Positions 37,056 to 45,673 of a stretch of DNA of 64,000 bases are shown here, piece after piece (position 1 is the stretch's first letter; every line of letters starts with the position of its first letter). A program made the position numbers and the translations under genes. Source of the DNA: Streptomyces albireticuli (GTDB taxonomy: Bacteria > Actinomycetota > Actinomycetes > Streptomycetales > Streptomycetaceae); NCBI RefSeq assembly GCF_021228125.1, contig NZ_JAJQQS010000004.1, forward strand, positions 434,001 to 498,000, in the 5' to 3' direction. The notes below the pieces were generated by a model that did not search any database, had not been told where the DNA came from, and saw only the letters and a program-made list of their open reading frames with translations.

Positions 37056-38231
37056 GTGACTGATCTCGTTTCTCCCGCCGGTACGGGCGCCGGGGCGGGC
37101 GGTGTGCCCGGGGCCGCCGGAGCCCGCGGGGCGCTGCGCCGCGCGGTGCCCGCGCTGCTGGTGTTCGCGGGAGTGCGGGCGCTGGGGCTGGTGGTGCTCG
37201 CGGTGTGGGCCTGGGCGGCGGACCGCGACGCGCACCAGTTGCTGTCGGCGCGCTGGGACTCCCTCTGGTACTCCCGGATCGCCGAGCGGGGCTACGGCTA
37301 CACCCTGGAGTTGCCCGGCGGGAAGGTCCACTCCGATCTGGCGTTCTTCCCGCTGCTGCCGTGGCTGGAGCGGGGGCTGTCGGCGGTCCTGCCGCTCTCG
37401 GCCGCCGACGCCGGGCTCCTGGTGAGCGCGGTCGCCTCGCTCGCCGCGGCCTGGGCGATCTTCCTGACCGGCGACCGGCTGCACGGCCGGCGCGCGGGCG
37501 TGGCGCTGGTGGCGCTGTGGGCGGCGCTGCCGGTCGGTGTCGTGCAGTCGATGGCGTACTCGGAGTCGCTGTTCACGGCGCTGGCCGCGTGGAGCGTCTA
37601 CTGCGTGCTCACCGGCCGGTGGGTGTGGGCGGGGTCACTGGCCGCGCTGGCCGGGCTGACCCGGCCGGTGGGGGCGGCCGTCGTCGCGGCCGTGTGGATC
37701 ACGGCGGCGGTGGTGTGGTGGCGCGGCGGCGGGCGGTCGGCGGGCCGGATGCTGCTGGGCGTGGCCCTCGCCCCGCTCGGCTGGCTGGCGTACTTCGCCT
37801 GGGTCGGCGCGCGGACCGGCTCGGTGACGGGCTACCTCGACGTCCAGGGCGGCTGGGGCAACGGCTTCGACGGCGGGGTGGCCTTCGCCTCCTTCATCGG
37901 TGAGCGGCTGGCGGGCCCCGCCTGGCCCGCCGGCCTCGGGCTGCTGATCGGCGTGGGCCTGGTGGTGTGGCTGTATGCGACCGGGGTGCGCCGCGGTGAA
38001 CCGCTGCCGCTGCTGGTGTACGGGGGCGTGGTGCTGCTGCTGGCCCTGACGGCCAAGGGGTACTTCGGTTCCAAGCCCCGGCTGATGATGCCGGCGTTCC
38101 CCCTGCTGCTGCCGCTCGCGACGGCCGTGGCCCGGCTGCGGACGGTACGGGCGGTGCTGACGGTGTCTCTGCTGGCGCTGGCGTCGGCGGTCTACGGAGC
38201 GTTCTGGCTGCACGGCTCCGGCCCGCCGTGA
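37056..38231 (+). CDS. PIG-V-like membrane mannosyltransferase (GT-C fold)
   Basis: 391-aa polytopic protein with about nine membrane segments. The first external loop carries LLSARWDSLWYSRIAERGYGY followed by SDLAFFPLLPWLERGL. This is the Asp-containing W-D-x-x-W-Y-x-x-I-A-x-x-G-Y motif of GT-C glycosyltransferases related to PIG-V. Those enzymes transfer mannose from polyprenyl-phosphate-mannose outside the membrane. GTG start; divergent from the MFS gene by 175 nt. Acceptor unknown. Confidence 0.75.
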   Translation: MTDLVSPAGTGAGAGGVPGAAGARGALRRAVPALLVFAGVRALGLVVLAVWAWAADRDAHQLLSARWDSLWYSRIAERGYGYTLELPGGKVHSDLAFFPLLPWLERGLSAVLPLSAADAGLLVSAVASLAAAWAIFLTGDRLHGRRAGVALVALWAALPVGVVQSMAYSESLFTALAAWSVYCVLTGRWVWAGSLAALAGLTRPVGAAVVAAVWITAAVVWWRGGGRSAGRMLLGVALAPLGWLAYFAWVGARTGSVTGYLDVQGGWGNGFDGGVAFASFIGERLAGPAWPAGLGLLIGVGLVVWLYATGVRRGEPLPLLVYGGVVLLLALTAKGYFGSKPRLMMPAFPLLLPLATAVARLRTVRAVLTVSLLALASAVYGAFWLHGSGPP

Positions 38232-38588
38232 TCCCGGACGTGTTCCCGCCCGTGATCCCGGGCGTGAAGGCACGGGCGACGGCACGCCGGTGAAGGATGG
38301 CCGTCGGCCCGGCCCGATGGGTCGGAATTCCCCGCGGAGAACTCCGGGCGAAGCCCCGGCCAATCGCCGATAAACGGTGACGGGGAATACGAAAGGAACG
38401 CGCGGAATCAACCGTTCCCACGGTTCGTCACAATGCGACGGCGTTTTTCATTCCGCCCCCGGCACAAGGACGTTGGTCCTCTCCGAACGTGCTGTAAGTC
38501 ATGTTTGAGACGCATTCCACATCACATCGTCATCACAAACAGGCCCGATCGGCCGAAGCCTCCTGTCACGCAATGTAACGTCGATTGA
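38232..38588. other. Intergenic region before PAP2 gene
   Basis: 357 nt with no supported gene. Its right two thirds (about 38380-38580) is relatively AT-rich and should contain the promoter of the PAP2 gene, but no convincing -35/-10 pair or operator was recognised. Confidence 0.5.
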
Positions 38589-39608
38589 GTGCGTACCAAA
38601 GACGAGCTCGTCCCACCGGAGGAGCGCCCGACCGAGCCCGTGCGGCCGCGGATGACCCGTACCCGCCTCGGGATCTTCGTGGCGACCTCCGTGGTCTATC
38701 TGGCGATCGTGGTCGGCGTGCTCACCACGTCCTGGCCGGTGCGGTTCGACTGGCAGGTCATGCTCTTCCGGCCGTACAAGCAGTGGCCGGAGATCCACAC
38801 CTTCCTCGACTACTTCGTGGTCCTCGGCCAGCGCGGCCCCACCGCCGTCGCCGTGGCCGCGTGGCTGGGCTGGTGCACCTACAAGCAGAAGACGCTGCGC
38901 CCGCTGCTGGTGCTGGGCACGTCGCTGCTGCTGCTCAACGCCACCGTCGGCGCCGCCAAGATCGGCATGGGCCGGCTCGGTCCGCACTACGCCACCTCCG
39001 TCGGCTCCAACGAGATGTTCGCGGGCGGCGACATATTCCCCTCCGGTCACACCGCCAACGCGGTGGTGACCTGGGGCGTCCTCGCCTATCTGGCCACCAC
39101 GCCGAGAACCCGCCGGGTGGCCTCGGTGATCGCCGCGCTGCTGGCCCTGGGCGTCGGCATGACCACGGTCTACCTGGGCACGCACTGGATGAGCGATGTG
39201 ACCCTCGGCTGGAGCGCCGGACTGCTGGTCCTGCTCGCCCTGCCGTGGTTCGAGGCACCGATGGCCGTCGCCGAGACGTGGCTGCTGGCCGGCTGGCACC
39301 GCCTCCGGGAGCGCTCCACGCTGGTGCCCGCCGCGGTCGCCCCGCTCGCCGCCATCGGCGCGCCGCGCGGCCCGGCCGACGACCAGCGGCCCGCCGCCCG
39401 CGAGCCCGTGGGCGTCGGCGGCCGTTCGGCGAGCGGCCCGAGGGTGCCCGAGGGGCGGCCGCACCTGCCGGCCCGGCCGCACACGGCGCGCTCCGAGCGC
39501 ACCCCGGTCACCCCGACCGGCAGCCGCCGGCCGCCGCACTCCGACCGCACGCCGCGCAGCTCGCCGCTCGGCCCCGCCACGGGCCGCGGCCGGACCGTCG
39601 GCGGCTGA
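38589..39608 (+). CDS. PAP2-family membrane phosphatase
   Basis: 339 aa. Six or so helices over the first 240 residues hold the three PAP2 motifs in variant form: KIGMGRLGPH (motif 1, about 123), PSGHTAN (motif 2, about 150) and YLGTHWMSDV (motif 3, about 195, general-base His and Asp). These enzymes dephosphorylate lipid phosphates such as phosphatidate or undecaprenyl pyrophosphate. A disordered Pro/Arg-rich tail of about 100 residues follows. GTG start at the first plausible codon after the AT-rich leader. Confidence 0.88.
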   Translation: MRTKDELVPPEERPTEPVRPRMTRTRLGIFVATSVVYLAIVVGVLTTSWPVRFDWQVMLFRPYKQWPEIHTFLDYFVVLGQRGPTAVAVAAWLGWCTYKQKTLRPLLVLGTSLLLLNATVGAAKIGMGRLGPHYATSVGSNEMFAGGDIFPSGHTANAVVTWGVLAYLATTPRTRRVASVIAALLALGVGMTTVYLGTHWMSDVTLGWSAGLLVLLALPWFEAPMAVAETWLLAGWHRLRERSTLVPAAVAPLAAIGAPRGPADDQRPAAREPVGVGGRSASGPRVPEGRPHLPARPHTARSERTPVTPTGSRRPPHSDRTPRSSPLGPATGRGRTVGG

Positions 39609-39667
39609 GGCCGGCCAGGGACCTCACGGCCCGCGCGGGTGGTACGCACTCCCCCGCGCGGGCGCAC

Positions 39668-39709
39668 GGCGGCCCCGGGACCCCTTCGAGGAGGGGTTCC
39701 GGGGCCGCC
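39668..39709. terminator. Bidirectional terminator between PAP2 and I78 genes
   Basis: Stem of about 17 bp, GGCGGCCCCGGGACCCC / GGGGTTCCGGGGCCGCC with one mismatch, and an 8-nt loop (TTCGAGGA). It lies between two convergent stops, 60 nt from one and 21 nt from the other. Confidence 0.85.
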
Positions 39710-39729
39710 GCTCCCGTTCTTACGGCCGG

Positions 39730-39945
39730 TCACCCCTTCCAGCAGCGCCGCACGGTGCCGTTCTCGACCTCGAAGTTCAGCCGGCCCACCTGGTACTCCA
39801 TGGTGACGACCGTGCCGGGGGCGAGGGCGCGCACGGTCGCCCAGCCGCGCTCGCGCGCCCGCCGGGACGCCTCGGCGGCGTCGAGGCCGGTGTATCCCTC
39901 GGGGGCGTCGTCGGGTTCGGCGGGGATGTTCGGTAGAGGTGCCAT
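39730..39945 (-). CDS. Small I78-family peptidase inhibitor-like protein
   Basis: 71 aa. The segment ARERGWATVRALAPGTVVTMEYQVGRLNFEVENG matches the proteinase inhibitor I78 (potato inhibitor I-like) family, which has R-x-L-x-P-G-x-x-V-T-x-x-Y-x-x-x-R-L-N. No signal peptide is visible, so cytosolic action is possible. The ATG (MAPLPNI) has a GGTGAG site; the frame extends another 26 codons upstream without support. Confidence 0.8.
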   Translation of the reverse strand: MAPLPNIPAEPDDAPEGYTGLDAAEASRRARERGWATVRALAPGTVVTMEYQVGRLNFEVENGTVRRCWKG

Positions 39946-40306
39946 GGGACTCACCGTAGGCCGCCTCCCGCGTCGGTGGAAGCGCCGACAGGCCCATGGT
40001 TCCGTCCGCTTCCGGTCCGCCACTGGTCACGCTTCTGTCACAGAAAACCCGTGCCGGTTTACCGCCGGTCGGCTCACCCGTACGGGCCTTCCGCTATCCC
40101 GTGCGCAAGCCGCGTGAATCATCACCGCCGAAAATTCCGGGCTTCGGGAAATCGGCTTCCATAAAGTCCCGTGGCGTCCCAGGAATTTCTTCGCGTCCCG
40201 GAAGCCTCGGAAAGACCGCCTGCCCTTACGGGCCACGCTTCCCCTTCCCTCGCGGCGGAGGAATTCGGAATGCAGTATTCCGATATCTGCCACCCGGATC
40301 CACGGG

Positions 40307-40331
40307 GTTTGACGGGCCGTCGCCGAGGTAC
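40307..40331 (+). promoter_or_regulatory. Possible SigB-type promoter of the gas vesicle operon
   Basis: GTTT (40307-40310), 15 nt, then AGGTAC (40326-40331), one mismatch from the Streptomyces SigB-type pattern GNNT-N14-16-GGGTAY. It lies 20 nt before the gvpO ATG, in the 405-nt gap (39946-40350) shared with the divergent I78 gene. The rest of that gap is AT-richer but has no other recognised signal. Short motif, so weak evidence. Confidence 0.3.
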
Positions 40332-40350
40332 CCGGGGCACCGAGGATCCC

Positions 40351-40671
40351 ATGACAGACACATCAGATACATCGGGAACATCGGGAAAAAGCCATAAAAA
40401 CGACAGTGGTGGGCGGGAGCCGACGCCCGTGGAACTTCTGCGCGCGGCCCGCGAACAGCTCACCGAGCTGACCGGCATGTGCCCCGAGGGCGTCTCCCGC
40501 TTCGAGCGGACCGACGCCGGCTGGGTGCTGGAGGCCGAGGTCACGGAGGTCACCAGGGTGCCCGAGACCATGAGCATCGTGGCGCTCTACGAGGTGACCC
40601 TCGACCCGGACGGCCTGCTCACCGGCTACCGCCGCGTGCGCCGCTACGAGCGCGGGAGGGCCGGGCGCTGA
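40351..40671 (+). CDS. gvpO: Gas vesicle protein GvpO
   Basis: 106 aa. After an acidic Ser/Thr-rich N-terminus comes the GvpO core: ELLRAAREQLTELTG, then VSRFERTDAGWVLEAEVTEVTRVPE and MSIVALYEVTLDPDGLLTGYRRVRRYERG. GvpO is required for gas vesicle formation in haloarchaea and is the first gene of actinobacterial gvp operons; its biochemical role is unclear. The ATG (MTDTSDTSG) is preceded by GAGG. An in-frame ATG 27 codons earlier is possible but lacks a binding site. Followed by gvpA after 64 nt. Confidence 0.88.
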   Translation: MTDTSDTSGTSGKSHKNDSGGREPTPVELLRAAREQLTELTGMCPEGVSRFERTDAGWVLEAEVTEVTRVPETMSIVALYEVTLDPDGLLTGYRRVRRYERGRAGR

Positions 40672-40735
40672 GGCGCGCCCCCTGCCCGGAGCGGACCACC
40701 GCCACGACCGTCCCCACGAGAGGAACAGGTCCGAC

Positions 40736-41152
40736 ATGAGCGTTGTCCCGGAGCGGCAGTCCGGGGGTGCGGGCGGCACCAGCGGCCTGTACGACGTCCT
40801 GGAGCTCGTCCTCGACCGCGGCCTGGTGATCGACGCGTTCGTCCGCGTCTCCTTGGTCGGGATCGAGATCCTGAAGATCGACATACGGGTCGTGGTGGCC
40901 AGCGTGGACACCTATCTGCGCTTCGCCGAGGCGTGCAATCGCCTGGACCTGGAGGCCGGCCCGCACCGCAGCCCCGGCCTGCCCGACCTCGTCGGCGAGG
41001 TCACCGAGAGCGGCGCCCGGGGCAAGGCCAAGGGCGCGCTGTCCGGTGCCGCGCAGACCGTCACCGACGCCCTGGGCCAGGCCCGCGAGAAGGGTGAGAG
41101 CCGTGTCCGGCGCGCCACCGGCTCCCGCAAGGACAAGGAGGAGAGCGAGTGA
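40736..41152 (+). CDS. gvpA: Gas vesicle structural protein GvpA
   Basis: 138 aa. Residues about 17-75 are the canonical shell protein: LYDVLELVLDRGLVIDAFVR, then VGIEILKIDIRVVVASVDTYLRFAEA. This amphipathic sheet builds the ribs of the gas-filled wall. GvpA of cyanobacteria is about 70 aa; here a further 55-residue tail rich in Lys, Arg, Glu and Ala follows, which is common to actinobacterial members. GAGAGGA precedes the ATG. Its stop overlaps gvpF (GTGA). Confidence 0.93.
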   Translation: MSVVPERQSGGAGGTSGLYDVLELVLDRGLVIDAFVRVSLVGIEILKIDIRVVVASVDTYLRFAEACNRLDLEAGPHRSPGLPDLVGEVTESGARGKAKGALSGAAQTVTDALGQAREKGESRVRRATGSRKDKEESE

Positions 41153-41895
41153 CCACCTACGTCTACGGCATCGCCCGCGACGAGCGGGCGGACCCGGCCG
41201 GCCCGCCGGAACCGCACGAGCTGCCCGAGGGGCTCACCGGGGTCGGCGACCCGCCCCGCCCGGTGCGCGTCGTCGGCGGTGGCGGGCTGGCCGCCGTGGT
41301 CAGCGACTGCCCCGAGCGGCTGCGGCCCAAGCGCCGCGACCTGCTGGCGCACCAGCGGGTGCTGGCCGAGGTGGGCCGGTGGGCCACCGTGCTGCCCATG
41401 CGGTTCGGCAGCGTCTCCGACAGCGACGAGAAGGTGCGCGCGGTGCTCGCGGAGCACGCCGAGCGCTACCGGGAACAGCTGGACCGGCTCACCGGCCGCG
41501 TCGAGTACAACGTCAAGGCCGTGCACCGGGAAGAGGTGGTGCTGCACCTCGTCCTCGCCGGGAACGCCGAGCTGCGCGCACTGGCGGCGGCCAACCGGGC
41601 CACCGGCGGCGGCTCGTACGAGGAGCGGCTGCGCTTCGGCGAGCTGGTGGCGCACGGGGTGCGCGAGCGCGAGGTGCGGGACGCGGCGCTGGTGGAGGAC
41701 AGCCTGCGGCCGCTGGCCGAGGAGTGCCGGCCCGGCCCGGAGAGCGCCGGCTGGTTCGTCAACCTCTCCTTCCTGCTCACCCGGCCCGCCGCCGAGCGGC
41801 TGCTCACCACGGCCGCCGGGCTGGAGAAGTCCCACCCGCAGCTGGACCTCAAGGTGCACGGCCCGCTGCCCCCGTACAGCTTCGTCACCCCGTGA
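41149..41895 (+). CDS. gvpF: Gas vesicle protein GvpF
   Basis: 248 aa, GvpF/GvpL family. Begins TTYVYGIARDE, then VVGGGGLAAVVSDCPERLRPKRRDLLAHQRVL, AEVGRWATVLPMRFGSV and ends GPLPPYSFVTP, all family landmarks. GvpF/L form the base or chaperone complex with GvpA-like proteins during vesicle nucleation. GTG start overlaps the gvpA stop by 4 nt; its own stop overlaps gvpG in the same way. A paralogue, gvpL, lies 0.6 kb downstream. Confidence 0.93.
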   Translation: MTTYVYGIARDERADPAGPPEPHELPEGLTGVGDPPRPVRVVGGGGLAAVVSDCPERLRPKRRDLLAHQRVLAEVGRWATVLPMRFGSVSDSDEKVRAVLAEHAERYREQLDRLTGRVEYNVKAVHREEVVLHLVLAGNAELRALAAANRATGGGSYEERLRFGELVAHGVREREVRDAALVEDSLRPLAEECRPGPESAGWFVNLSFLLTRPAAERLLTTAAGLEKSHPQLDLKVHGPLPPYSFVTP

Positions 41896-42092
41896 CCTTC
41901 GTCGGGTGGGTGCTGCGTCAGGTGCTGGCCGAGGCGGAGCGCCTGTACCACGACCCGGCGGTCGTCCAGGGGGAGCTCCGGCGGCTGGAGGAGCGGCTGG
42001 CGGCCGGGCTGATCGACGAGGAGGAGTTCGACAGGTGCGAGGACGCGCTGCTCGACCGCCTGGAGGAGGTACGGCGATGGACGACGCCCTGA
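41892..42092 (+). CDS. gvpG: Gas vesicle protein GvpG
   Basis: 66-aa helical protein. VLRQVLAEAERLYHDPAVVQGELRRLEERLAAGLIDEEEFDRCED is the GvpG signature: basic/acidic helix pair with an IDEEEF turn. Accessory assembly factor in all gvp clusters. GTG start overlaps the gvpF stop (GTGA); the 3' end overlaps gvpJ by 16 nt. The same frame is open far upstream but that is a gvpF shadow. Confidence 0.9.
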   Translation: MTFVGWVLRQVLAEAERLYHDPAVVQGELRRLEERLAAGLIDEEEFDRCEDALLDRLEEVRRWTTP

Positions 42093-42478
42093 CGGGCCCG
42101 GCGGGGCGGCTGCCCGCGCCGCCGCCACCGCCCGGCGCCTCGGCCAACCTCGCCGACATCCTGGAGCGGGTGCTCGACAAGGGCGTGGTCATCGCGGGCG
42201 ACATCCGGATCAATCTGCTCGACATCGAACTCCTCACGGTCAAGCTGCGGTTGGTCGTCGTCTCCGTCGACAAGGCGAAGGAGATGGGCATCGACTGGTG
42301 GGAGCACGACCCCGCGCTCTCCCCCGGCACCCGCCGGCGGGACCTGGGCGCCGAGAACGAGCGGCTCAAGGCCCGTATCGCCGCACTGGAGTCACAGGAG
42401 ACTCAGGGCTCGCAGGAGACGCGGGGCTCACAGGAGACGCGGCAGATCCGGGCGGCGCAGGAGACTCAGGAGGAGTGA
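42077..42478 (+). CDS. gvpJ: Gas vesicle protein GvpJ (minor GvpA homologue)
   Basis: 133 aa. Pro/Ala N-terminus, then the GvpA-like core LADILERVLDKGVVIAGDIRINLLDIELLTVKLRLVVVSVDKAKEMGIDWWEHD. The tail includes a coiled coil (GAENERLKARIAALESQ) and about three repeats of the SQETxG/R type. Minor shell or tip protein. ATG preceded by GGAGGAGGT within gvpG. Assigned J rather than S by its position between gvpG and gvpL and by the WWEHD motif; the two names could be swapped. Confidence 0.85.
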   Translation: MDDALTGPAGRLPAPPPPPGASANLADILERVLDKGVVIAGDIRINLLDIELLTVKLRLVVVSVDKAKEMGIDWWEHDPALSPGTRRRDLGAENERLKARIAALESQETQGSQETRGSQETRQIRAAQETQEE

Positions 42479-42480
42479 CG

Positions 42481-43290
42481 ATGACCGACCGCGACACGGC
42501 CGCCGGGAGCGGCCCCGATGACGCGCTGCTGTACGCGTACGCCGTCGCCCGGGACGCCGACCTGCCCGAGGGTGAGCTGCCCGGGGTCGCGGGCGCGGCC
42601 CGCGAACCCGTGCGCGCCGTACGGCAGCAGGGGCTGGTGGTGCTGGTGGGAAGCGTCCCGGCGGCCGAGTTCGACCAGGCGCCGCTGCGGGAGCGGCTGG
42701 AGGACCTCGGCTGGCTGGAACGGGTCGCGCGCGGCCATCAGCGGGTGGTCGACGCGGCCGCGGCGCGCGCGTGTGTGCTGCCGCTGCGGCTGGCGACCGT
42801 CTACCGCGACGAGCGCGGGCTGCGGCGGATGCTGGCGGCGGGGCGGTCCGAGCTCGACGCGACCCTCGACCGGCTGGACGGCCGCGCCGAGTGGGCCGTC
42901 AAGGTCTGGACCGGCCCCGGCCGGCCAGCGGCGGACGGGCCCCGCCCCCGGGGCTCCGGGGGCTCGGGCCGGGACTACCTCGCCCGGCGGGGCGCCGAGC
43001 GGCGGGCCCGCGAGGCGGACCGGCTGCGCGCGGAGGAGGCGGTCGCGCACGTCCACGCCGCGCTGCTCACCCTGGCCGAGGAGGCCAGGCTGCACCCGCC
43101 GCGGGACGCCCGGCTCTCCGGACGGCCCGGCCGCAACCTCCTCAACGCCGCCTATCTGGTGCGGCGCGAGCGCACCCGGGCGTTCCGGTCCGCCGCCGGG
43201 GCGTTCGCGGACCGCCGGGACGGGCTGCGGGTGGAGCTCTCCGGGCCCTGGGCGCCGTACTCCTTCGTCGCGCCCCGGGAGACCCCGTGA
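42481..43290 (+). CDS. gvpL: Gas vesicle protein GvpL
   Basis: 269 aa, GvpF/GvpL family. LLYAYAVARDADLPEG at the N-terminus, LGWLERVARGHQRVVDAAAA, VLPLRLATVYRDERGLRRML and the terminal GPWAPYSFVAP. An internal Arg/Gly-rich insert (about 143-165) is absent from gvpF. Starts 2 nt after the gvpJ stop and overlaps gvpS by 4 nt (GTGA). Confidence 0.92.
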   Translation: MTDRDTAAGSGPDDALLYAYAVARDADLPEGELPGVAGAAREPVRAVRQQGLVVLVGSVPAAEFDQAPLRERLEDLGWLERVARGHQRVVDAAAARACVLPLRLATVYRDERGLRRMLAAGRSELDATLDRLDGRAEWAVKVWTGPGRPAADGPRPRGSGGSGRDYLARRGAERRAREADRLRAEEAVAHVHAALLTLAEEARLHPPRDARLSGRPGRNLLNAAYLVRRERTRAFRSAAGAFADRRDGLRVELSGPWAPYSFVAPRETP

Positions 43291-43532
43291 CATCCGTGCC
43301 CGTGACGGGCCCGCCCGCCGGGCGGGGCGAGCTGTCCCTGCTGGACGTCCTCGACCGGCTGCTGGCGGGCGGTGTCGTGATCGCCGGTGACCTCACGCTG
43401 CGGATCGCCGACGTCGATCTCGTACGGATCGACCTGCACGCCCTCCTCGGCTCGGTGGGCGGCACCGTGCCCGCGCCGTGGGAGCCGTGCGAGCCGTGCG
43501 ACGGCCCCGGGCGGGACGGAGGGGCGCCGTGA
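43287..43532 (+). CDS. gvpS: Gas vesicle protein GvpS (short GvpA homologue)
   Basis: 81 aa. ELSLLDVLDRLLAGGVVIAGDLTLRIADVDLVRIDLHALLGSV is the GvpA-like fold; the C-terminus has two CEPC-type cysteines (WEPCEPCDG). Minor shell component. GTG start overlaps the gvpL stop and its stop overlaps gvpK, both as GTGA, so expression is coupled. Confidence 0.88.
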   Translation: MTSVPVTGPPAGRGELSLLDVLDRLLAGGVVIAGDLTLRIADVDLVRIDLHALLGSVGGTVPAPWEPCEPCDGPGRDGGAP

Positions 43533-43804
43533 CGCGCCGGGTGGAGCTGGACCGGGACACCGTCGAGCGGGACCTGATGCGGCTGGTGCTCACCCTCGTG
43601 GAGCTGCTACGGCAGCTGATGGAGCGCCAGGCGCTGCGTCGCGTGGACCAGGGCGATCTGACAGAGGATCAGGAGGAGCGGATCGGGCTGACGCTGATGC
43701 TGCTGGCCGACAGGATGGCGGAGCTGCGCGAGCGTTACGGACTGGAGCCGGCGGACCTCAACGTGGACCTCGGGCCGCTGGGCCCCCTGCTGCCCCGCGA
43801 GTGA
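43529..43804 (+). CDS. gvpK: Gas vesicle protein GvpK
   Basis: 91 aa, last gene of the operon. RVELDRDTVERDLMRLVLTLVELLRQLMERQALRRVDQGDLTEDQEERIGLTLMLLADRMAELRERYGL matches GvpK throughout, ending NVDLGPLGPLL. Assembly factor. GTG start overlaps gvpS. After its stop come 167 nt and then ctaD; a GC-rich imperfect hairpin just past the stop may terminate the operon. Confidence 0.92.
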   Translation: MTRRVELDRDTVERDLMRLVLTLVELLRQLMERQALRRVDQGDLTEDQEERIGLTLMLLADRMAELRERYGLEPADLNVDLGPLGPLLPRE

Positions 43805-43971
43805 CGGGCCGCCGGCCGCCCGTTCCCGGGGCGGCGCCGGGCGGGATCCGGGCGCGGTCCCCTCCGGGACACGCCCGGGACACACCGGAGGCGCCCTCGC
43901 GCGCCGACCCCGTGGCGAGCATCATGGCGTGAGCCCGAAAGCCCGTCGAAGATGACATCGAGGGAGCGCAG

Positions 43972-45654
43972 ATGGGGACGGACACCGCGCAGGCGGCCAC
44001 TCCGGCGCGGGAGCGGCGGCCCGGCCGGATCCTGGTGGACTGGCTGACGACCACGGACCACAAGAAGATCGGCCATCTCTATCTGATCACCTCGTTCGCG
44101 TTCTTCCTGGTGGCCGGGCTGCTGGCGATGGTGATGCGTGCCGAGCTGGCCCGGCCGGGGCTCCAGCTGCTGACCAACGAGCGGTTCAACGAGGCGTTCA
44201 CGGCACACGGCACGATCATGCTGCTGCTCTTCGCGACCCCGGCGTTCGCGGGCTTCGCCAATGCGATCATGCCGTTGCAGATCGGTTCGCCGGACGTGGC
44301 GTTCCCCCGGCTGAACATGTTCTCGTACTGGCTGTATCTCTTCGGCGGTCTGATCGTGGTGAGCGGTCTGCTGCTGCCGCAGGGCGGCGCCACCTTCGGC
44401 TGGACCGGCTACGCCCCGCTGAACAGCATGGTCCGCTCGCCGGGGATCGGCACCGATCTATGGATCATGGGGCTGGCGCTGTCCGGGTTCGGCACGATCC
44501 TCGGCGCGGTGAACTTCCTGACCACGATCATCGGGATGCGCGCGCCGGGTATGACGATGTTCCGGATGCCGGTCTTCACCTGGAACGTGCTGTTCACCTC
44601 GATCCTCATCCTGATGGCGTTCCCGGTCCTGGCGGCGGCGCTGCTCTGCCTGGAGGCGGACCGGCGGTTCGGCTCCCAGGTCTTCGCCTCGGAGAACGGC
44701 GGGGCGCTGCTGTGGCAGCACCTGTTCTGGTTCTTCGGCCATCCGGAGGTCTACATCATCGCGCTGCCGTTCTTCGGCATCGTCACGGAGATCATCCCGG
44801 TGTTCTCCCGGAAGCCGATCTTCGGCTATGTGATGCTCATCGGCGCGACGATGGCGATCACGGCCCTGTCGGTGGTGGTCTGGGCCCACCACATGTTCGC
44901 CACGGGCGCGGTGCTGCTGCCGTTCTTCTCCTTCATGTCCTTCCTGATCGCGGTGCCGACCGGGGTGAAGTTCTTCAACTGGATCGGCACGATGTGGAAG
45001 GGCTCGCTGTCCTTCGAGGGGCCGATGCTGTGGGCGGTCGGCTTCCTGGTGAGCTTCCTGTTCGGCGGGCTGACCGGGGTGATCCTGGCCTCGCCGCCGC
45101 TGGACTTCCAGGTCACGGACAGCTATTTCGTGGTGGCGCACTTCCACTACGTGGTGTTCGGCACGGTGGTGTTCGCGATGTTCGCGGGCTTCTACTTCTG
45201 GTGGCCGAAGTTCACCGGCAAGATGCTGGACGAGCGGCTGGCGAAGGTCCACTTCTGGACCCTGTTCGTCGGCTTCCACGCCACCTTCCTCGTCCAGCAC
45301 TGGCTGGGCGTGGCGGGCATGCCCCGGCGGTACGCGGACTATCTGGCGGCCGACGGGTTCACGGCGCTGAACACGGTGTCCTCGATGGGGGCGTTCCTGC
45401 TGGGCCTGTCGACGCTGCCGTTCCTCTACAACGTCTGGAAGACCGCGAAGTACGGGAAGCCGGTCGGGGTCGACGACCCCTGGGGCTTCGGCCGTTCGCT
45501 GGAGTGGGCGACGTCGTGCCCCCCGCCCCGGCACAACTTCGTGACGCTGCCCCGGATCCGCTCCGAGTCCCCGGCCTTCGACCTGCACCACCCGGAGGTC
45601 GCGAAGGAGGCGGAGCCCCCGGTCACGGAGCGGCCCGAACCGGCCGCCCCCTGA
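43972..45654 (+). CDS. ctaD: Cytochrome c oxidase subunit I (aa3 type), stand-alone copy
   Basis: 560 aa, 12 membrane helices. Heme a and a3 and CuB ligands are present: TAHGTIM, the CuB/His-Tyr motif [21 protein letters not shown] and [10 protein letters not shown]. The proton-path [11 protein letters not shown] follows the D/K-channel family. It is the catalytic subunit that reduces oxygen to water at the end of respiration. No ctaC or ctaE is adjacent, so it must assemble with subunits encoded elsewhere, probably as a second isoform. ATG with GAGGGAG 9 nt upstream. Confidence 0.95.
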   Translation: MGTDTAQAATPARERRPGRILVDWLTTTDHKKIGHLYLITSFAFFLVAGLLAMVMRAELARPGLQLLTNERFNEAFTAHGTIMLLLFATPAFAGFANAIMPLQIGSPDVAFPRLNMFSYWLYLFGGLIVVSGLLLPQGGATFGWTGYAPLNSMVRSPGIGTDLWIMGLALSGFGTILGAVNFLTTIIGMRAPGMTMFRMPVFTWNVLFTSILILMAFPVLAAALLCLEADRRFGSQVFASENGGALLWQHLFWFFGHPEVYIIALPFFGIVTEIIPVFSRKPIFGYVMLIGATMAITALSVVVWAHHMFATGAVLLPFFSFMSFLIAVPTGVKFFNWIGTMWKGSLSFEGPMLWAVGFLVSFLFGGLTGVILASPPLDFQVTDSYFVVAHFHYVVFGTVVFAMFAGFYFWWPKFTGKMLDERLAKVHFWTLFVGFHATFLVQHWLGVAGMPRRYADYLAADGFTALNTVSSMGAFLLGLSTLPFLYNVWKTAKYGKPVGVDDPWGFGRSLEWATSCPPPRHNFVTLPRIRSESPAFDLHHPEVAKEAEPPVTERPEPAAP

Positions 45655-45673
45655 CCGGTGGGGCGTGCCGCGG

